The notes beneath the pieces were generated by a model, which saw only the letters and a list, made by a program, of their open reading frames with translations, was not told where the DNA came from and did not search any database. A stretch of 64,000 nucleotides of DNA from Burkholderiaceae bacterium (GTDB taxonomy: Bacteria; Pseudomonadota; Gammaproteobacteria; Burkholderiales; Burkholderiaceae): NCBI GenBank assembly GCA_018261955.1, contig JAGTRK010000004.1, forward strand, positions 186,001 through 250,000. The letters are read 5' to 3'. Below, piece by piece: positions 55,712-64,000 of this stretch (the first letter of the stretch is position 1; the number at the start of each line of letters is the position of its first letter). The position numbers were made by a program, and so were the translations under genes.

Positions 55712-56641
55712 TTAAATCGCTGCGGTTAACTGCGGTACGATTTCAAACAAATCGCCCACGATGCCATAATCAGCCACTTGGAAAATCGGGGCATCTGCGT
55801 CTTTGTTGATAGCCACGATGACTTTGGAATCTTTCATCCCCGCCAAATGCTGAATCGCACCTGAGATACCAACAGCAACGTACAATTGCGGTGCGACAAT
55901 TTTACCCGTTTGTCCCACTTGCAAATCGTTGTTGACGTAACCCGCATCCACGGCAGCACGCGATGCACCCAAACCTGCACCGAGTTTGTCCGCGAGTGCT
56001 TCGATGATTTTGAAGTTCTCAGCGCTGCCCAAACCACGCCCCCCCGAGATCACAATTTTCGCAGTCGCCAACTCTGGACGATCGGATTTAGCCACTTCGC
56101 GAGAGATGAAACTCGTACCGTTGCTCACAGATTGCACGGTCTGTGCTTCAACCGCGGCTGAACCGCCTGCGGCAGCGGCTGCATCAAAACCTGTCGTACG
56201 CACCGTGATCACTTTAATTGAATCGCTCGATTGCACGGTTGCCATCACATTGCCCGCATAAATCGGACGAACAAAGGTGTCCGCACTGACCACTTCGACG
56301 ATTTCGGAGACTTGCGCCACATCGAGTTTCGCGGCAACGCGCGGCAATACGGATTTCGCCATTGAACTGGCTGCCGCAACGATGTGGCTGTATTGACCTG
56401 CAACACTTAAAATTTGTGCCGCAACGGCTTCGGAAGTTTGCTCTGCCAACGAGGCGTCATCAAAACTCAAAATTTTGCTCACACCCGCGATCGCACTGGC
56501 GGCTTGCGTGACCGCGCCAACGTTTGCGCCAATGACTGCAATGTGGATGTCGCCACCGATTTTGCTCGCGGCAGTGACTGCATTGAGCGTCGCACCTTTG
56601 AGGGATTGATTATCGTGTTCTGCAATAACTAAAATACTCAT
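55712..56641 (-). CDS. etfA: Electron transfer flavoprotein subunit alpha
   Basis: FAD-binding subunit of ETF, taking electrons from acyl-CoA dehydrogenase and passing them to ETF-ubiquinone oxidoreductase. The 309-residue protein has the N-terminal adenine-nucleotide fold, the loop VISGGRGLGSAENFKIIEALA, VGASRAAVDAGYV-like GASRAAVDAGYVNND and the C-terminal VGISGAIQHLAGMKDSKVI. It lies 16 bases after etfB. Confidence 0.97.
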   Translation of the reverse strand: MSILVIAEHDNQSLKGATLNAVTAASKIGGDIHIAVIGANVGAVTQAASAIAGVSKILSFDDASLAEQTSEAVAAQILSVAGQYSHIVAAASSMAKSVLPRVAAKLDVAQVSEIVEVVSADTFVRPIYAGNVMATVQSSDSIKVITVRTTGFDAAAAAGGSAAVEAQTVQSVSNGTSFISREVAKSDRPELATAKIVISGGRGLGSAENFKIIEALADKLGAGLGASRAAVDAGYVNNDLQVGQTGKIVAPQLYVAVGISGAIQHLAGMKDSKVIVAINKDADAPIFQVADYGIVGDLFEIVPQLTAAI

Positions 56642-56657
56642 GTTTTATTCTCCTCAA

Positions 56658-57410
56658 TCAACCCAGCACTTTGGCTTCGTTGCGTAATTTTTCAACCAAA
56701 GTCGCTACATCAGGCACAATGATGCCCGCCTTACGCACAGGTGGCTCTGCCACTTTAAGCGTTTTCAAACGCGGCGCAACATCCACACCCAAAGCCTCTG
56801 GCGTAGTGGTATCCAACGGTTTTTTCTTGGCTTTCATGATGTTCGGCAAAGTCGCATAACGCGGCTCGTTCAAACGCAAATCAGCAGTCACCACGGCTGG
56901 TAAAGTCATACTGATGGTTTCTAAACCACCATCAACTTCGCGCGTGACCGTTGCTTTATCCCCTTCGACCACCAATTTGGACGCAAACGGTGCTTGGGGT
57001 AAATCCAACAAGCCTGCGAGCATTTGGCCCGTTTGATTGGCATCATCGTCAATCGCTTGCTTACCCAAAATCACCAACGAAGGTGATTCTTGTTTGACCA
57101 CTGCTGCGAGCAATTTCGCCACTGCCAAAGGTTGTAACTCGGCAGTGGTTTCAATCAAAATCGCACGATCCGCGCCCAATGCGAGGGCAGAGCGCAAGGT
57201 CTCTTGACACTGTGCCACACCCGCTGAAACCGCAACGATTTCGGTCGCAATACCTGCTTCTTTCAGGCGAACCGCTTCTTCCATCGCAATTTCATCAAAT
57301 GGGTTCATCGACATTTTGACGTTCGCGATGTCCACATCCGTGCCATCGGCTTTGACGCGCACGGATACGTTGTAGTCCACCGCACGTTTAACAGCTACCA
57401 ATATTTTCAT
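56658..57410 (-). CDS. etfB: Electron transfer flavoprotein subunit beta
   Basis: AMP-binding subunit of ETF, 250 residues: [59 protein letters not shown], and the C-terminal [13 protein letters not shown]. The start is the conserved MKILVAVKR with GGGA upstream; the open frame extends 34 codons further without homology. First gene of the etfB-etfA-dehydrogenase set. Confidence 0.97.
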   Translation of the reverse strand: MKILVAVKRAVDYNVSVRVKADGTDVDIANVKMSMNPFDEIAMEEAVRLKEAGIATEIVAVSAGVAQCQETLRSALALGADRAILIETTAELQPLAVAKLLAAVVKQESPSLVILGKQAIDDDANQTGQMLAGLLDLPQAPFASKLVVEGDKATVTREVDGGLETISMTLPAVVTADLRLNEPRYATLPNIMKAKKKPLDTTTPEALGVDVAPRLKTLKVAEPPVRKAGIIVPDVATLVEKLRNEAKVLG

Positions 57411-57782
57411 GTTTATTGTCCCTATTGTTTTGGGGTTAAGAATAAATTTGATGATGTCAAACACCATCAGCACTACGGTGAAAAACCACTTTGAATAATC
57501 AAGCAGACCCAAACAACTTATTACTACAACAGTTTTGCGAATTATACGAGTTTTTATATAACCCCGCGCATTCGGCTTGATAAATACCGCTCATACGACA
57601 AAATAGCACACTCGTTCGATTTTTACAAATGCTTTTTTTATTTTTTGAAAAAAAAGAAATCGATGTGCAATAAAATTGGTGATAGCATCGCAGCAAATAA
57701 ATTTGGCGACTTATTTGACCATCCAAGGAATAATCAAACTGTCGCCAAAATCAGACGCTATCTATCTGTCCATCTATTTCTA
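57411..57782. other. AT-rich intergenic region upstream of etfB
   Basis: No gene in about 370 bases. It should hold the etfB promoter; nothing else was recognised. Confidence 0.5.
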
Positions 57783-58391
57783 TTACACATCCAAAGTTTG
57801 TAACAAATTAATCAATTCGACAGCGCCTTTGACACCCATTTTTTTAAATAAATTGGCTCGATGAATTTCAACCGTACGCACAGCCATTTCCAATTTATCC
57901 GCTGCTTCGCGATTGGTATAACCATCTAATACAGCCTCCATAACAGACAACTCTCGCGTACTGAGTGAGTCCAACTTTTGTTTGATGACCTCAGACTGCG
58001 CAACCACATTCAAACGCCGCCCGCTGTGGTGCAAGCCTTCTAAAACCCGATCAACCAGTTGATTGTCTGCAAAAGGTTTCTCAAGAAAATCAAAAGCACC
58101 TTGTTTGACCGCATTAACCGCCAGAGACACCTCACCATGTGCCGTGAGAAAGATAATCGGCCAACGTTCTCGAATATCAACCAAACTGTAGAACAATTCC
58201 ATCCCTGACATCTTGGGCTCCATTCGAATATCCAGCACGATGCAACTGGCTCTGTTTTGATCCAGTTTGGGCAATGCCGCCAAGAAAGCCTCACCAGAAT
58301 CGAATGTTTGGCAAGCCAAATCCCTTGATTCAAACAAGAAACTTAAAGAATCACGCAAAACCTCTTCATCGTCTATCACATAAACCTGCAT
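57783..58391 (-). CDS. FixJ-family response regulator
   Basis: A 202-residue regulator with a receiver domain (Asp7/Asp8, phosphoacceptor Asp54 in VLDIRMEP, Lys in LEKPF) and a C-terminal LuxR-type helix-turn-helix (LSTRELSVMEAVLDGYTNREAADKLEMAVRTVEIHRANLFKKMGV). It lies 110 bases downstream of the PAS-domain kinase on the same strand and should be its partner. The pair resembles FixLJ, or the TodST/NodVW kind. Targets are not seen here. Confidence 0.93.
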   Translation of the reverse strand: MQVYVIDDEEVLRDSLSFLFESRDLACQTFDSGEAFLAALPKLDQNRASCIVLDIRMEPKMSGMELFYSLVDIRERWPIIFLTAHGEVSLAVNAVKQGAFDFLEKPFADNQLVDRVLEGLHHSGRRLNVVAQSEVIKQKLDSLSTRELSVMEAVLDGYTNREAADKLEMAVRTVEIHRANLFKKMGVKGAVELINLLQTLDV

Positions 58392-58501
58392 ATTTTTCTC
58401 ACTTTACAAAATCGTCAATATTTTTGGGTCGAATAATCACCTTAAACACGCCTTTATATCTGCACCTAAACACATATTTAAATCATTAGTACCATACCAC
58501 T

Positions 58502-60916
58502 TTATGTCAATATTGGCAAGGTAATATAGAACCCACCACCTTCTTCTCTCGATTTAGCCCAAATATGCCCACTCATAGACTCTATCGCCGTGCGACAAAT
58601 ATTTAGACCAATACCTACCCCTTGCTGTTTGGTGGTAAAAAACGGCTCAAAAATACTGTCAATAATCTCCTTGGGCACACCAGGTCCCGTGTCGTTGATA
58701 ATTAAACATATGAAATATTCAGAATATTGGGTGATTTCAATATCTATTTTCCTACATGGCGCACCCGAATCTATCAATGCATCCATAGAATTGCGCACAA
58801 TATTGATAATGGCATGCTGTACCATGGAGATATCAACATACACCTCTGGCCACGAGTTCTCTAAACCGTGTATGGTTAGTTGACATTTTTTTTGCCTGAG
58901 TTCCAATTCCATCAAATCTGCTGTTTGTTCCAACAAAGGCTGAACAGGCATACAAGCCAAATTTAAGTCTTTACTCTTAACAAAGCGTTGCACCCGATGC
59001 GTGACTTTTGAGGCTCGCTCTGCTTGGTTTTTCAATTTTTCGGCTATTTCGGAAACCTTGACAACATCAATATTTTTTGAGCGATTCAAAAGGTAGTTAT
59101 GTAATCCTGCCGCATAACCAGAAATCGCGGATAAGGGCTGATTTAACTCATGCGCGATTGCCGATGCCATCTCGCCTAAATTGATTAAATATTGTAGTGT
59201 TTCCAAACGCTTGGTCTCGTTAATTTTAAAATCTTCTAAACGTTTTCGTTCGGTCACGTCTTCTACTGAGGTCACCCAGCCGCTGATTTTACCATTCTCA
59301 TCAACCATCACACCACCGCGCATCATCATGTCTTTGATGGAACCGTCCTTGCACCTGAACTTCAATGGCATAAAATAACCACGCGATGATTGCATGACAA
59401 TAATGTCCTGCGCATGTTCAATACAAAAGGCAATTAAATCTTTTAATTTTCCCTGTTCCTCAGCCAAATAATAAGGCGCGTCATGAAACTCAGTACCAAT
59501 GACCTCGTCAGCCCCATAACCCACCATCTCATAAAAAGCGGGATTGGCATAAATCACGCGCCCATTGATTTCATGCACGCGTACACCAACGTGTAAGGCA
59601 TCTTCAATCGCTCGTCGCATACTGAATTCTTGTTTTAACTCACTCTCGGTTCGGATTTTCTCGGTCACGTCTTCAACAGATGTCACCCAACCTGTCAGAT
59701 TGCCTTGCACATCGAACAGTGATGCACCTCGCATCAGCGTAGTAATATACTGACCATCTTTACGTTTAAACTTTGTGAGGCGATGATAATTCTGTGTGGA
59801 ACCTTGCGCTATTTGCTCGGCAATTGGTAGGGTTTGCGCACGAAAAGCATTGATATTGTCCACTTCTTCAGGTGGAACATAGGGTAGCAAATGAACGGGG
59901 CGATGCAATATTTCCTCAGCATCATAACCGACCATCTTGGTAAATACTTCATTCACATAGGTCAAATACCCATTCGGCGCGTGAATACGAACACCAACAT
60001 TCAGTGAGTTCTCAAATGCTTGACGAATCTGGAACTGTTGTTTGATTTCACGCATCGTTTGATGACGTTGATACTTTTCCAACATACCCACAACCAATGC
60101 CACCATCGACAAACCAATGAGTCCCAATATCATCAATAAACCCCAGTATAAAACCTTCGGCTGTTGATACGCGAGCGGAACGACCACCACCAAAATATTT
60201 GAATCGCACATCTGCACACGTTGTTGTGACTTAATCCTCTGATTAAACACCGCACGGTCTGAAAAGGTGCTTAGATTGCTGTAGACCAATTGACCATCAG
60301 AATACAGTTTGATTAAATGCCCTTGGGTGAACTCATTTGGAAGCAGCAACTCGAGTAAATCGTTTATTTTTGCCCGTGTCTGTAAAAATCCAGCGAGTAT
60401 CATTTGACCATTCGGTCGTGTCGTGGGAATCGGCATTAGACACTCAACGATGGTTTGATGTTGAACATCGTCGTCAACAAAATTAAGGAGTTTATCCCGT
60501 GTGACTTTGTGAAGCGAAGGGTGACTACTCATCATGGATTCATTGCGCTCTTCGTTTGAACTCATGCCGTACATCCATTGCCCACGCGCATCAAACCAAC
60601 TGACTTGATTTAATTCTGGATATTGCGACAGCAAATCCCCCGCAGATGCTTGAAAAATTTTGGCATCCACTTTGCTTTTAACAATCACATCGCCCTTGGC
60701 AAAGGCTTCTTTGCGCAAGTGTGCCACGCGATTTTCCACATTTTCTTGCGCCCAAAAGACTTGGGATTCAAATGCTTTGCGATAAATCATTTCTTCTGCT
60801 TGACTGTAGCGTGAGAAAGCATATGCAATCGCCAACGCCAGTACAATCAACAACGCTATGGGCACAATATGCCAATAGTCTATTTGATATCTTTTGGGTG
60901 ATTTTCTATCAAACAT
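58502..60916 (-). CDS. Membrane PAS-domain sensor histidine kinase
   Basis: An 804-residue kinase: membrane helices at about 16-34 and 256-279 flank a periplasmic sensor domain of about 220 residues; two PAS domains follow (about 300-415 and 435-555), each ending in a similar SVEDVTE segment; then the HisKA (His589 in MASAIAHELNQPLSAISG) and HATPase (NIVRNSMDAL, NDTGPGVP, QQGVGIGLN) domains. This is the DctB/FixL style of kinase. The stimulus is unknown. Its 5' end overlaps the HAD phosphatase gene by eight bases. Confidence 0.93.
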   Translation of the reverse strand: MFDRKSPKRYQIDYWHIVPIALLIVLALAIAYAFSRYSQAEEMIYRKAFESQVFWAQENVENRVAHLRKEAFAKGDVIVKSKVDAKIFQASAGDLLSQYPELNQVSWFDARGQWMYGMSSNEERNESMMSSHPSLHKVTRDKLLNFVDDDVQHQTIVECLMPIPTTRPNGQMILAGFLQTRAKINDLLELLLPNEFTQGHLIKLYSDGQLVYSNLSTFSDRAVFNQRIKSQQRVQMCDSNILVVVVPLAYQQPKVLYWGLLMILGLIGLSMVALVVGMLEKYQRHQTMREIKQQFQIRQAFENSLNVGVRIHAPNGYLTYVNEVFTKMVGYDAEEILHRPVHLLPYVPPEEVDNINAFRAQTLPIAEQIAQGSTQNYHRLTKFKRKDGQYITTLMRGASLFDVQGNLTGWVTSVEDVTEKIRTESELKQEFSMRRAIEDALHVGVRVHEINGRVIYANPAFYEMVGYGADEVIGTEFHDAPYYLAEEQGKLKDLIAFCIEHAQDIIVMQSSRGYFMPLKFRCKDGSIKDMMMRGGVMVDENGKISGWVTSVEDVTERKRLEDFKINETKRLETLQYLINLGEMASAIAHELNQPLSAISGYAAGLHNYLLNRSKNIDVVKVSEIAEKLKNQAERASKVTHRVQRFVKSKDLNLACMPVQPLLEQTADLMELELRQKKCQLTIHGLENSWPEVYVDISMVQHAIINIVRNSMDALIDSGAPCRKIDIEITQYSEYFICLIINDTGPGVPKEIIDSIFEPFFTTKQQGVGIGLNICRTAIESMSGHIWAKSREEGGGFYITLPILT

Positions 60917-61613
60917 ATGGATTGTCCACTGAGGCGGATAGCAAACACTCGGCCAACTGCGCTACATCATGCACCATCACATCAGGTTCAGCACACTTTA
61001 AATCATGGGCAGAGTGCGCGCCATAGGTCACTGCAATACTTCGCATCTGAGCCGCATGCGCCATCTCTATGTCGAATTGAGTATCTCCAACCATAATCGC
61101 TTGGCCTGCTGCCATATTGTGCTCATCCAGTAACTCCTGCAACATCAGCGGATGTGGTTTAGAAGCAGTTTCATCGGCAGTGCGTGTGCTGTCAAACAAT
61201 TGTGACATGGCTGGATGTGCTCGAAACAGTCGATTTAAACCCATGCGTGATTTGCCCGTCGCTACCGCAAGGTATTTATGCTGATTTTTTAATTGTTGCA
61301 ACAAAGGCAAAATTCCTGCAAACAATGTCAGAGCGTTTTCATCAGCGAAATAGTATTGTCGGTATTTTGCAACAAAAGCGTTTAAGGTTTTTTCAGACAC
61401 TTCGCCCACCAATATGCGCGTTGCTTCAGCAAAGCCCAAGCCAATCACCTGATGCGCTTGCTGAATACTGACCTCACCCAACCCCAATTCGCGTGCAGCA
61501 CGAGATAAACTGTGGGCAATGGCAGCAGTTGAGTCAAACAATGTTCCGTCCCAATCGAAAACAATCAATTGAGCCTCACTAAATCTTTTTGTGGAATGAG
61601 ATGTATTTGACAT
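60909..61613 (-). CDS. HAD-superfamily phosphatase (phosphoglycolate phosphatase-like)
   Basis: A 234-residue HAD-IA hydrolase: catalytic FDWDGTLFDSTAA, motif II AVATGKSR, and IMVGDTQFDIEMAHAAQMRS. It acts on small phosphate esters, perhaps phosphoglycolate, or on an unknown metabolite. Its stop overlaps the kinase gene by eight bases, which is unusual for a housekeeping enzyme and suggests co-expression. Confidence 0.88.
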   Translation of the reverse strand: MSNTSHSTKRFSEAQLIVFDWDGTLFDSTAAIAHSLSRAARELGLGEVSIQQAHQVIGLGFAEATRILVGEVSEKTLNAFVAKYRQYYFADENALTLFAGILPLLQQLKNQHKYLAVATGKSRMGLNRLFRAHPAMSQLFDSTRTADETASKPHPLMLQELLDEHNMAAGQAIMVGDTQFDIEMAHAAQMRSIAVTYGAHSAHDLKCAEPDVMVHDVAQLAECLLSASVDNPYV

Positions 61614-61694
61614 GATGAGCCATTTTTATTGTATTGGGCTCATTGTATCATTTGTGCAAAATAAAGGTATATGCAATCGTACTATCGGCTAAAA

Positions 61695-62189
61695 TCACAC
61701 CTTAAGCAACGCACTGATTGCACGCAGTTCATCCAGAACCACTTGAATACCCATGTTTTTGATATGTATTGACGAGACAGGTTCTGGAAATTCACCGTCC
61801 TGCTCTATAGGACTTGTAGAAATATTTTTTTCAAACGTTTCAGCAACCTCTAAGGTTTTAATATGAGGCACTTCGGGTGGTGACAACTCAAACACCGAAA
61901 TGTCCTCTGCCATTTTTTGTTCCAATTGCAAACGCGCCCCTGCAATCGTAAACCCTTGTTCGTACAACAACGCACGAATTTGTCGCACCAATTCAACCTC
62001 ATGCAACTGATAATAGCGGCGGTTGCCTCGACGCTTCATTGGACGCAGTTGCGCAAACTCTTGCTCCCAATAGCGCAACACATACGAGCGCACATCGCAC
62101 AACTGACTGACCTCACCAATGGTGAAGTAACGTTTGGCAGGAATTGCGGGCAAATCGCGTGTGAGTATATAGCCTTGGGGCGTCGTCAT
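61695..62189 (-). CDS. MerR-family transcriptional regulator
   Basis: A 164-residue protein: FTIGEVSQLCDVRSYVLRYWEQEFAQLRPMKRRGNRRYY, then VELVRQIRALLYEQGFTIAGARLQLEQ. MerR regulators of this kind, downstream of ihfA, are common in betaproteobacteria; the effector is not known. It lacks the cysteine metal site of MerR itself, and the C-terminal region is low in conserved motifs. Confidence 0.93.
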   Translation of the reverse strand: MTTPQGYILTRDLPAIPAKRYFTIGEVSQLCDVRSYVLRYWEQEFAQLRPMKRRGNRRYYQLHEVELVRQIRALLYEQGFTIAGARLQLEQKMAEDISVFELSPPEVPHIKTLEVAETFEKNISTSPIEQDGEFPEPVSSIHIKNMGIQVVLDELRAISALLKV

Positions 62190-62230
62190 GCTGTTGTCCT
62201 ATGCGTGTTAAACATTCGGTTCGACATTCG

Positions 62231-62605
62231 TTAGGCATTCAATGGACGGGCTTGTTCCACTTGTTCTTTGAGTTTTTGACTGGCGTGAAAACTCACCACG
62301 CGACGCGCGCTGATGGACACCATTTCACCCGTTTTTGGATTGCGCCCAGGGCGTGAAGCTTTATCGCGCACTGAAAAATTACCGAAACCCGACAGTTTCA
62401 CCGTATCGCCCATTTCTAAACCTGTACGAATTTCTTCAAAAAATGCCTCGACCATTTCTTTGGCTTCGCGCTTATTCAAACCCACTTGCGCAAATAACAA
62501 CTCCGCCAGTTCTGCTTTGGTCAAGGTAAATGTACCATCATCCGCTTTGCCCTCCTCGATTAATTCATCGAGGGTGTCTAAAATGAGTTTTTCGTCTTGG
62601 TTCAT
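62231..62605 (-). CDS. ihfA: Integration host factor subunit alpha
   Basis: DNA-bending protein, 124 residues, with [57 protein letters not shown] and a final [13 protein letters not shown]. It is longer than the E. coli protein by about 25 residues at the N-terminus. It is downstream of pheT, as in many proteobacteria, and 41 bases upstream of merR. It may also assist recombination at the tRNA-Asn island. Confidence 0.96.
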   Translation of the reverse strand: MNQDEKLILDTLDELIEEGKADDGTFTLTKAELAELLFAQVGLNKREAKEMVEAFFEEIRTGLEMGDTVKLSGFGNFSVRDKASRPGRNPKTGEMVSISARRVVSFHASQKLKEQVEQARPLNA

Positions 62606-62664
62606 ACGAGTATTCCTTGCATCTTCTGCTGTTGTTTTTTATTTGACTCTTGTCCTACACGGGC

Positions 62665-64000
62665 TTATCTCAGACGCGCCCCGACTTTCGATTGCAACGC
62701 ATCCAAAATTTGTGCCATCACCTGCTCAATTTGTGCGTCTTGCAGGGTATTGTCCGCGTCTTGCATTTGCACGCGGTACGCCAAACTTTTCTCATCATCC
62801 GCCACACGTTCTCCCTGATACACATCAAACAATTGCACCGATTGAATGATAGCGCAGTCTGGGTGGGTACTTGGCAAATCCGTCATAAGTTGTTGAATTT
62901 GTTGCGCTAATACATCACGTTTGACAATAATTGCCAAATCGCGCGTCACCATAGGCTGTTTGGACACCATGCTCGCCACAGGCAAATCGCGTTGTAAAAC
63001 TGCTTGCGCATCCAACTCAAACAACATCGGTGCGCGCGGCAAATCATAACTGTGTTGCAAACGCGGGTGCATCTGTCCAACCCAACCGATGACTTTGCCG
63101 TGCAATGACACCGAAGCGCAACGCCCTGGATGAGCAGAAGGATGGGCAAAAGCCTCAAAAGCCAAGACCGCAGGTGCGAACAAACGCTCCAAATCGCCTT
63201 TGACATCGTAAAAATCCACATCGCTGGTTTTGCTCGCCCACTGCTCAGGCAAGGCAGAACCATACGCCAAACCCGCAAGTTTCAAGGGCTGAGCAATATT
63301 CGGCACGGTGGTTTCGGACGCTCGAATAGTTGCGTCACGGTGAAACACCTTGGCGATTTCAAACACCCGCACGCGGGTTTGTGAGCGCGCCAGATTGGTT
63401 TTCAAATTGTGTACCAAGGAGCCGATTAACTGCGTGCGCATCACCGCAAGACTGCTGGCGATGGGGTTCAACAACTCAATCGCATCTGCACCGCTCACAC
63501 CAAAATCTTTTTCCAATGCACCATCGACGAAACTGTAATTGATGACCTCTTGATAATCCATCGCCACCAACGCATCGCGCACCGCATCCGCCGCGCGGGT
63601 TTGCTCGGGCACATCAAGGATGGATATTTGCGCCACAGGCGCGTGGGTCGGGATGTTGTTGTAACCAAACAGGCGCACCACTTCTTCAATCAAATCCTCT
63701 TCAATCGCCATGTCAAAGCGATATGAAGGGGCTTGCACTTGTAACACACTGTCCTGTCCCGCGCCCACTTGTTTCACGTCCAATTGCAAACGCGACAAAT
63801 CCGCCACCATTTGCTCAACGGGAATATCCACACCAATCACCTTGCACGCACGCGCCACACGCATGGTGATGTGTTCGCGTTGCGGCAGCTCACCGACCAA
63901 CTCAGACACTGAACCGATTTGTAGCGCGTTTTCGTCACCCTCGCCACCGCAAATCTCTTGCACCAACTGCGTAGCGTATTCAAGGGCTTCGATTTGCCCC
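62665..64000 (-). CDS. pheT: Phenylalanyl-tRNA synthetase beta subunit (5' part outside window)
   Basis: Only the C-terminal 444 codons or so are visible; the frame continues through 64000 (ALEYATQLVQEICGGEGDE at the edge). The visible part has the B5-like and core regions (DIPVEQMVADLSRLQL; RFDMAIEEDLIEEVVRLFGY) and ends with the anticodon-binding FDX-ACB domain (FPAVSRDLA-like PMVTRDLAIIVKRDV and ADNTLQDAQIEQVM). Charges tRNA-Phe with PheS. ihfA follows after 59 bases. Confidence 0.96.
   Translation of the reverse strand, partial: GQIEALEYATQLVQEICGGEGDENALQIGSVSELVGELPQREHITMRVARACKVIGVDIPVEQMVADLSRLQLDVKQVGAGQDSVLQVQAPSYRFDMAIEEDLIEEVVRLFGYNNIPTHAPVAQISILDVPEQTRAADAVRDALVAMDYQEVINYSFVDGALEKDFGVSGADAIELLNPIASSLAVMRTQLIGSLVHNLKTNLARSQTRVRVFEIAKVFHRDATIRASETTVPNIAQPLKLAGLAYGSALPEQWASKTSDVDFYDVKGDLERLFAPAVLAFEAFAHPSAHPGRCASVSLHGKVIGWVGQMHPRLQHSYDLPRAPMLFELDAQAVLQRDLPVASMVSKQPMVTRDLAIIVKRDVLAQQIQQLMTDLPSTHPDCAIIQSVQLFDVYQGERVADDEKSLAYRVQMQDADNTLQDAQIEQVMAQILDALQSKVGARLR

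Noticed and set aside
61615-61643. Inverted repeat ATGAGCC / GGGCTCAT upstream of the HAD gene
   Set aside because: No T-run, loop too long for a convincing terminator; kept as unassigned.

Overview
The window is chromosomal DNA of a betaproteobacterium, most likely of the order Burkholderiales. The evidence is the divergent bamD / rluD-pgeF arrangement, the pheT-ihfA-merR block, the hupB-tRNA-ppiD block, the folP-glmM neighbourhood, an rfbBDAC (dTDP-rhamnose) operon, DUF445 beside lnt, and an ESPR-type autotransporter. Base composition is moderate through the core genes and visibly AT-rich in two places: the SEC-C gene at 17.3-19.4 kb and the island at 23.0-28.1 kb. No rRNA, CRISPR array or complete transposase was seen.

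Layout. 1-3.6 kb: a minus-strand signalling operon of response regulator, FecR-domain protein and CHASE2 sensor kinase (kinase cut by the window edge). 3.8-5.2 kb: ArsR-type metal sensor with a clear operator, plus a CDF metal exporter. 5.4-16.3 kb: core genes (ridA, folP, corA, glmM, DUF445, lnt, pgeF, rluD, bamD, a lipase-like hydrolase). 16.3-17.0 kb: a broken GlxA-type regulator. 17.3-19.4 kb: an AT-rich NERD-like/SEC-C protein. 19.5-22.9 kb: glyA, a hydroxyacid dehydrogenase and tsaD. 23.0-28.05 kb: a small integrative island at the 3' end of tRNA-Asn, with integrase, AlpA-like regulator, one unknown gene, a 630-bp G/C-tract-rich non-coding region, and an LprI-like membrane protein with a lipoprotein.

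28.1-34.3 kb: a DPE2-like 4-alpha-glucanotransferase and the rfbBDAC operon. 34.5-39.0 kb: a surface cluster of one strand, containing a HlyC-like acyltransferase homologue that lacks both catalytic residues, a 1078-residue autotransporter, and an OmpA-type lipoprotein. 39.2-51.1 kb: dnaJ, a nitrobindin-like protein, yjdM, an OmpA-family protein, xseA, sodB, an HtrA-like protein whose catalytic His is replaced by Gln, a thioredoxin-fold protein, a lytic transglycosylase, LD-carboxypeptidase, ybiT and ppiD. 51.2-52 kb: two identical tRNA-Asp/tRNA-Val pairs and hupB. 52.3-57.4 kb: argH and an acyl-CoA dehydrogenase-etfA-etfB operon. 57.8-64 kb: a FixL/FixJ-like two-component pair, a HAD phosphatase, merR, ihfA and the 3' part of pheT.

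The parts most worth a second look are the tRNA-Asn island (structured integrase leader, opposed G-quadruplex-capable tracts, LprI-like cargo), the NERD/SEC-C gene, the degenerate HlyC homologue next to an autotransporter, the HtrA pseudoprotease, and the overlap of the rluD and bamD start codons.
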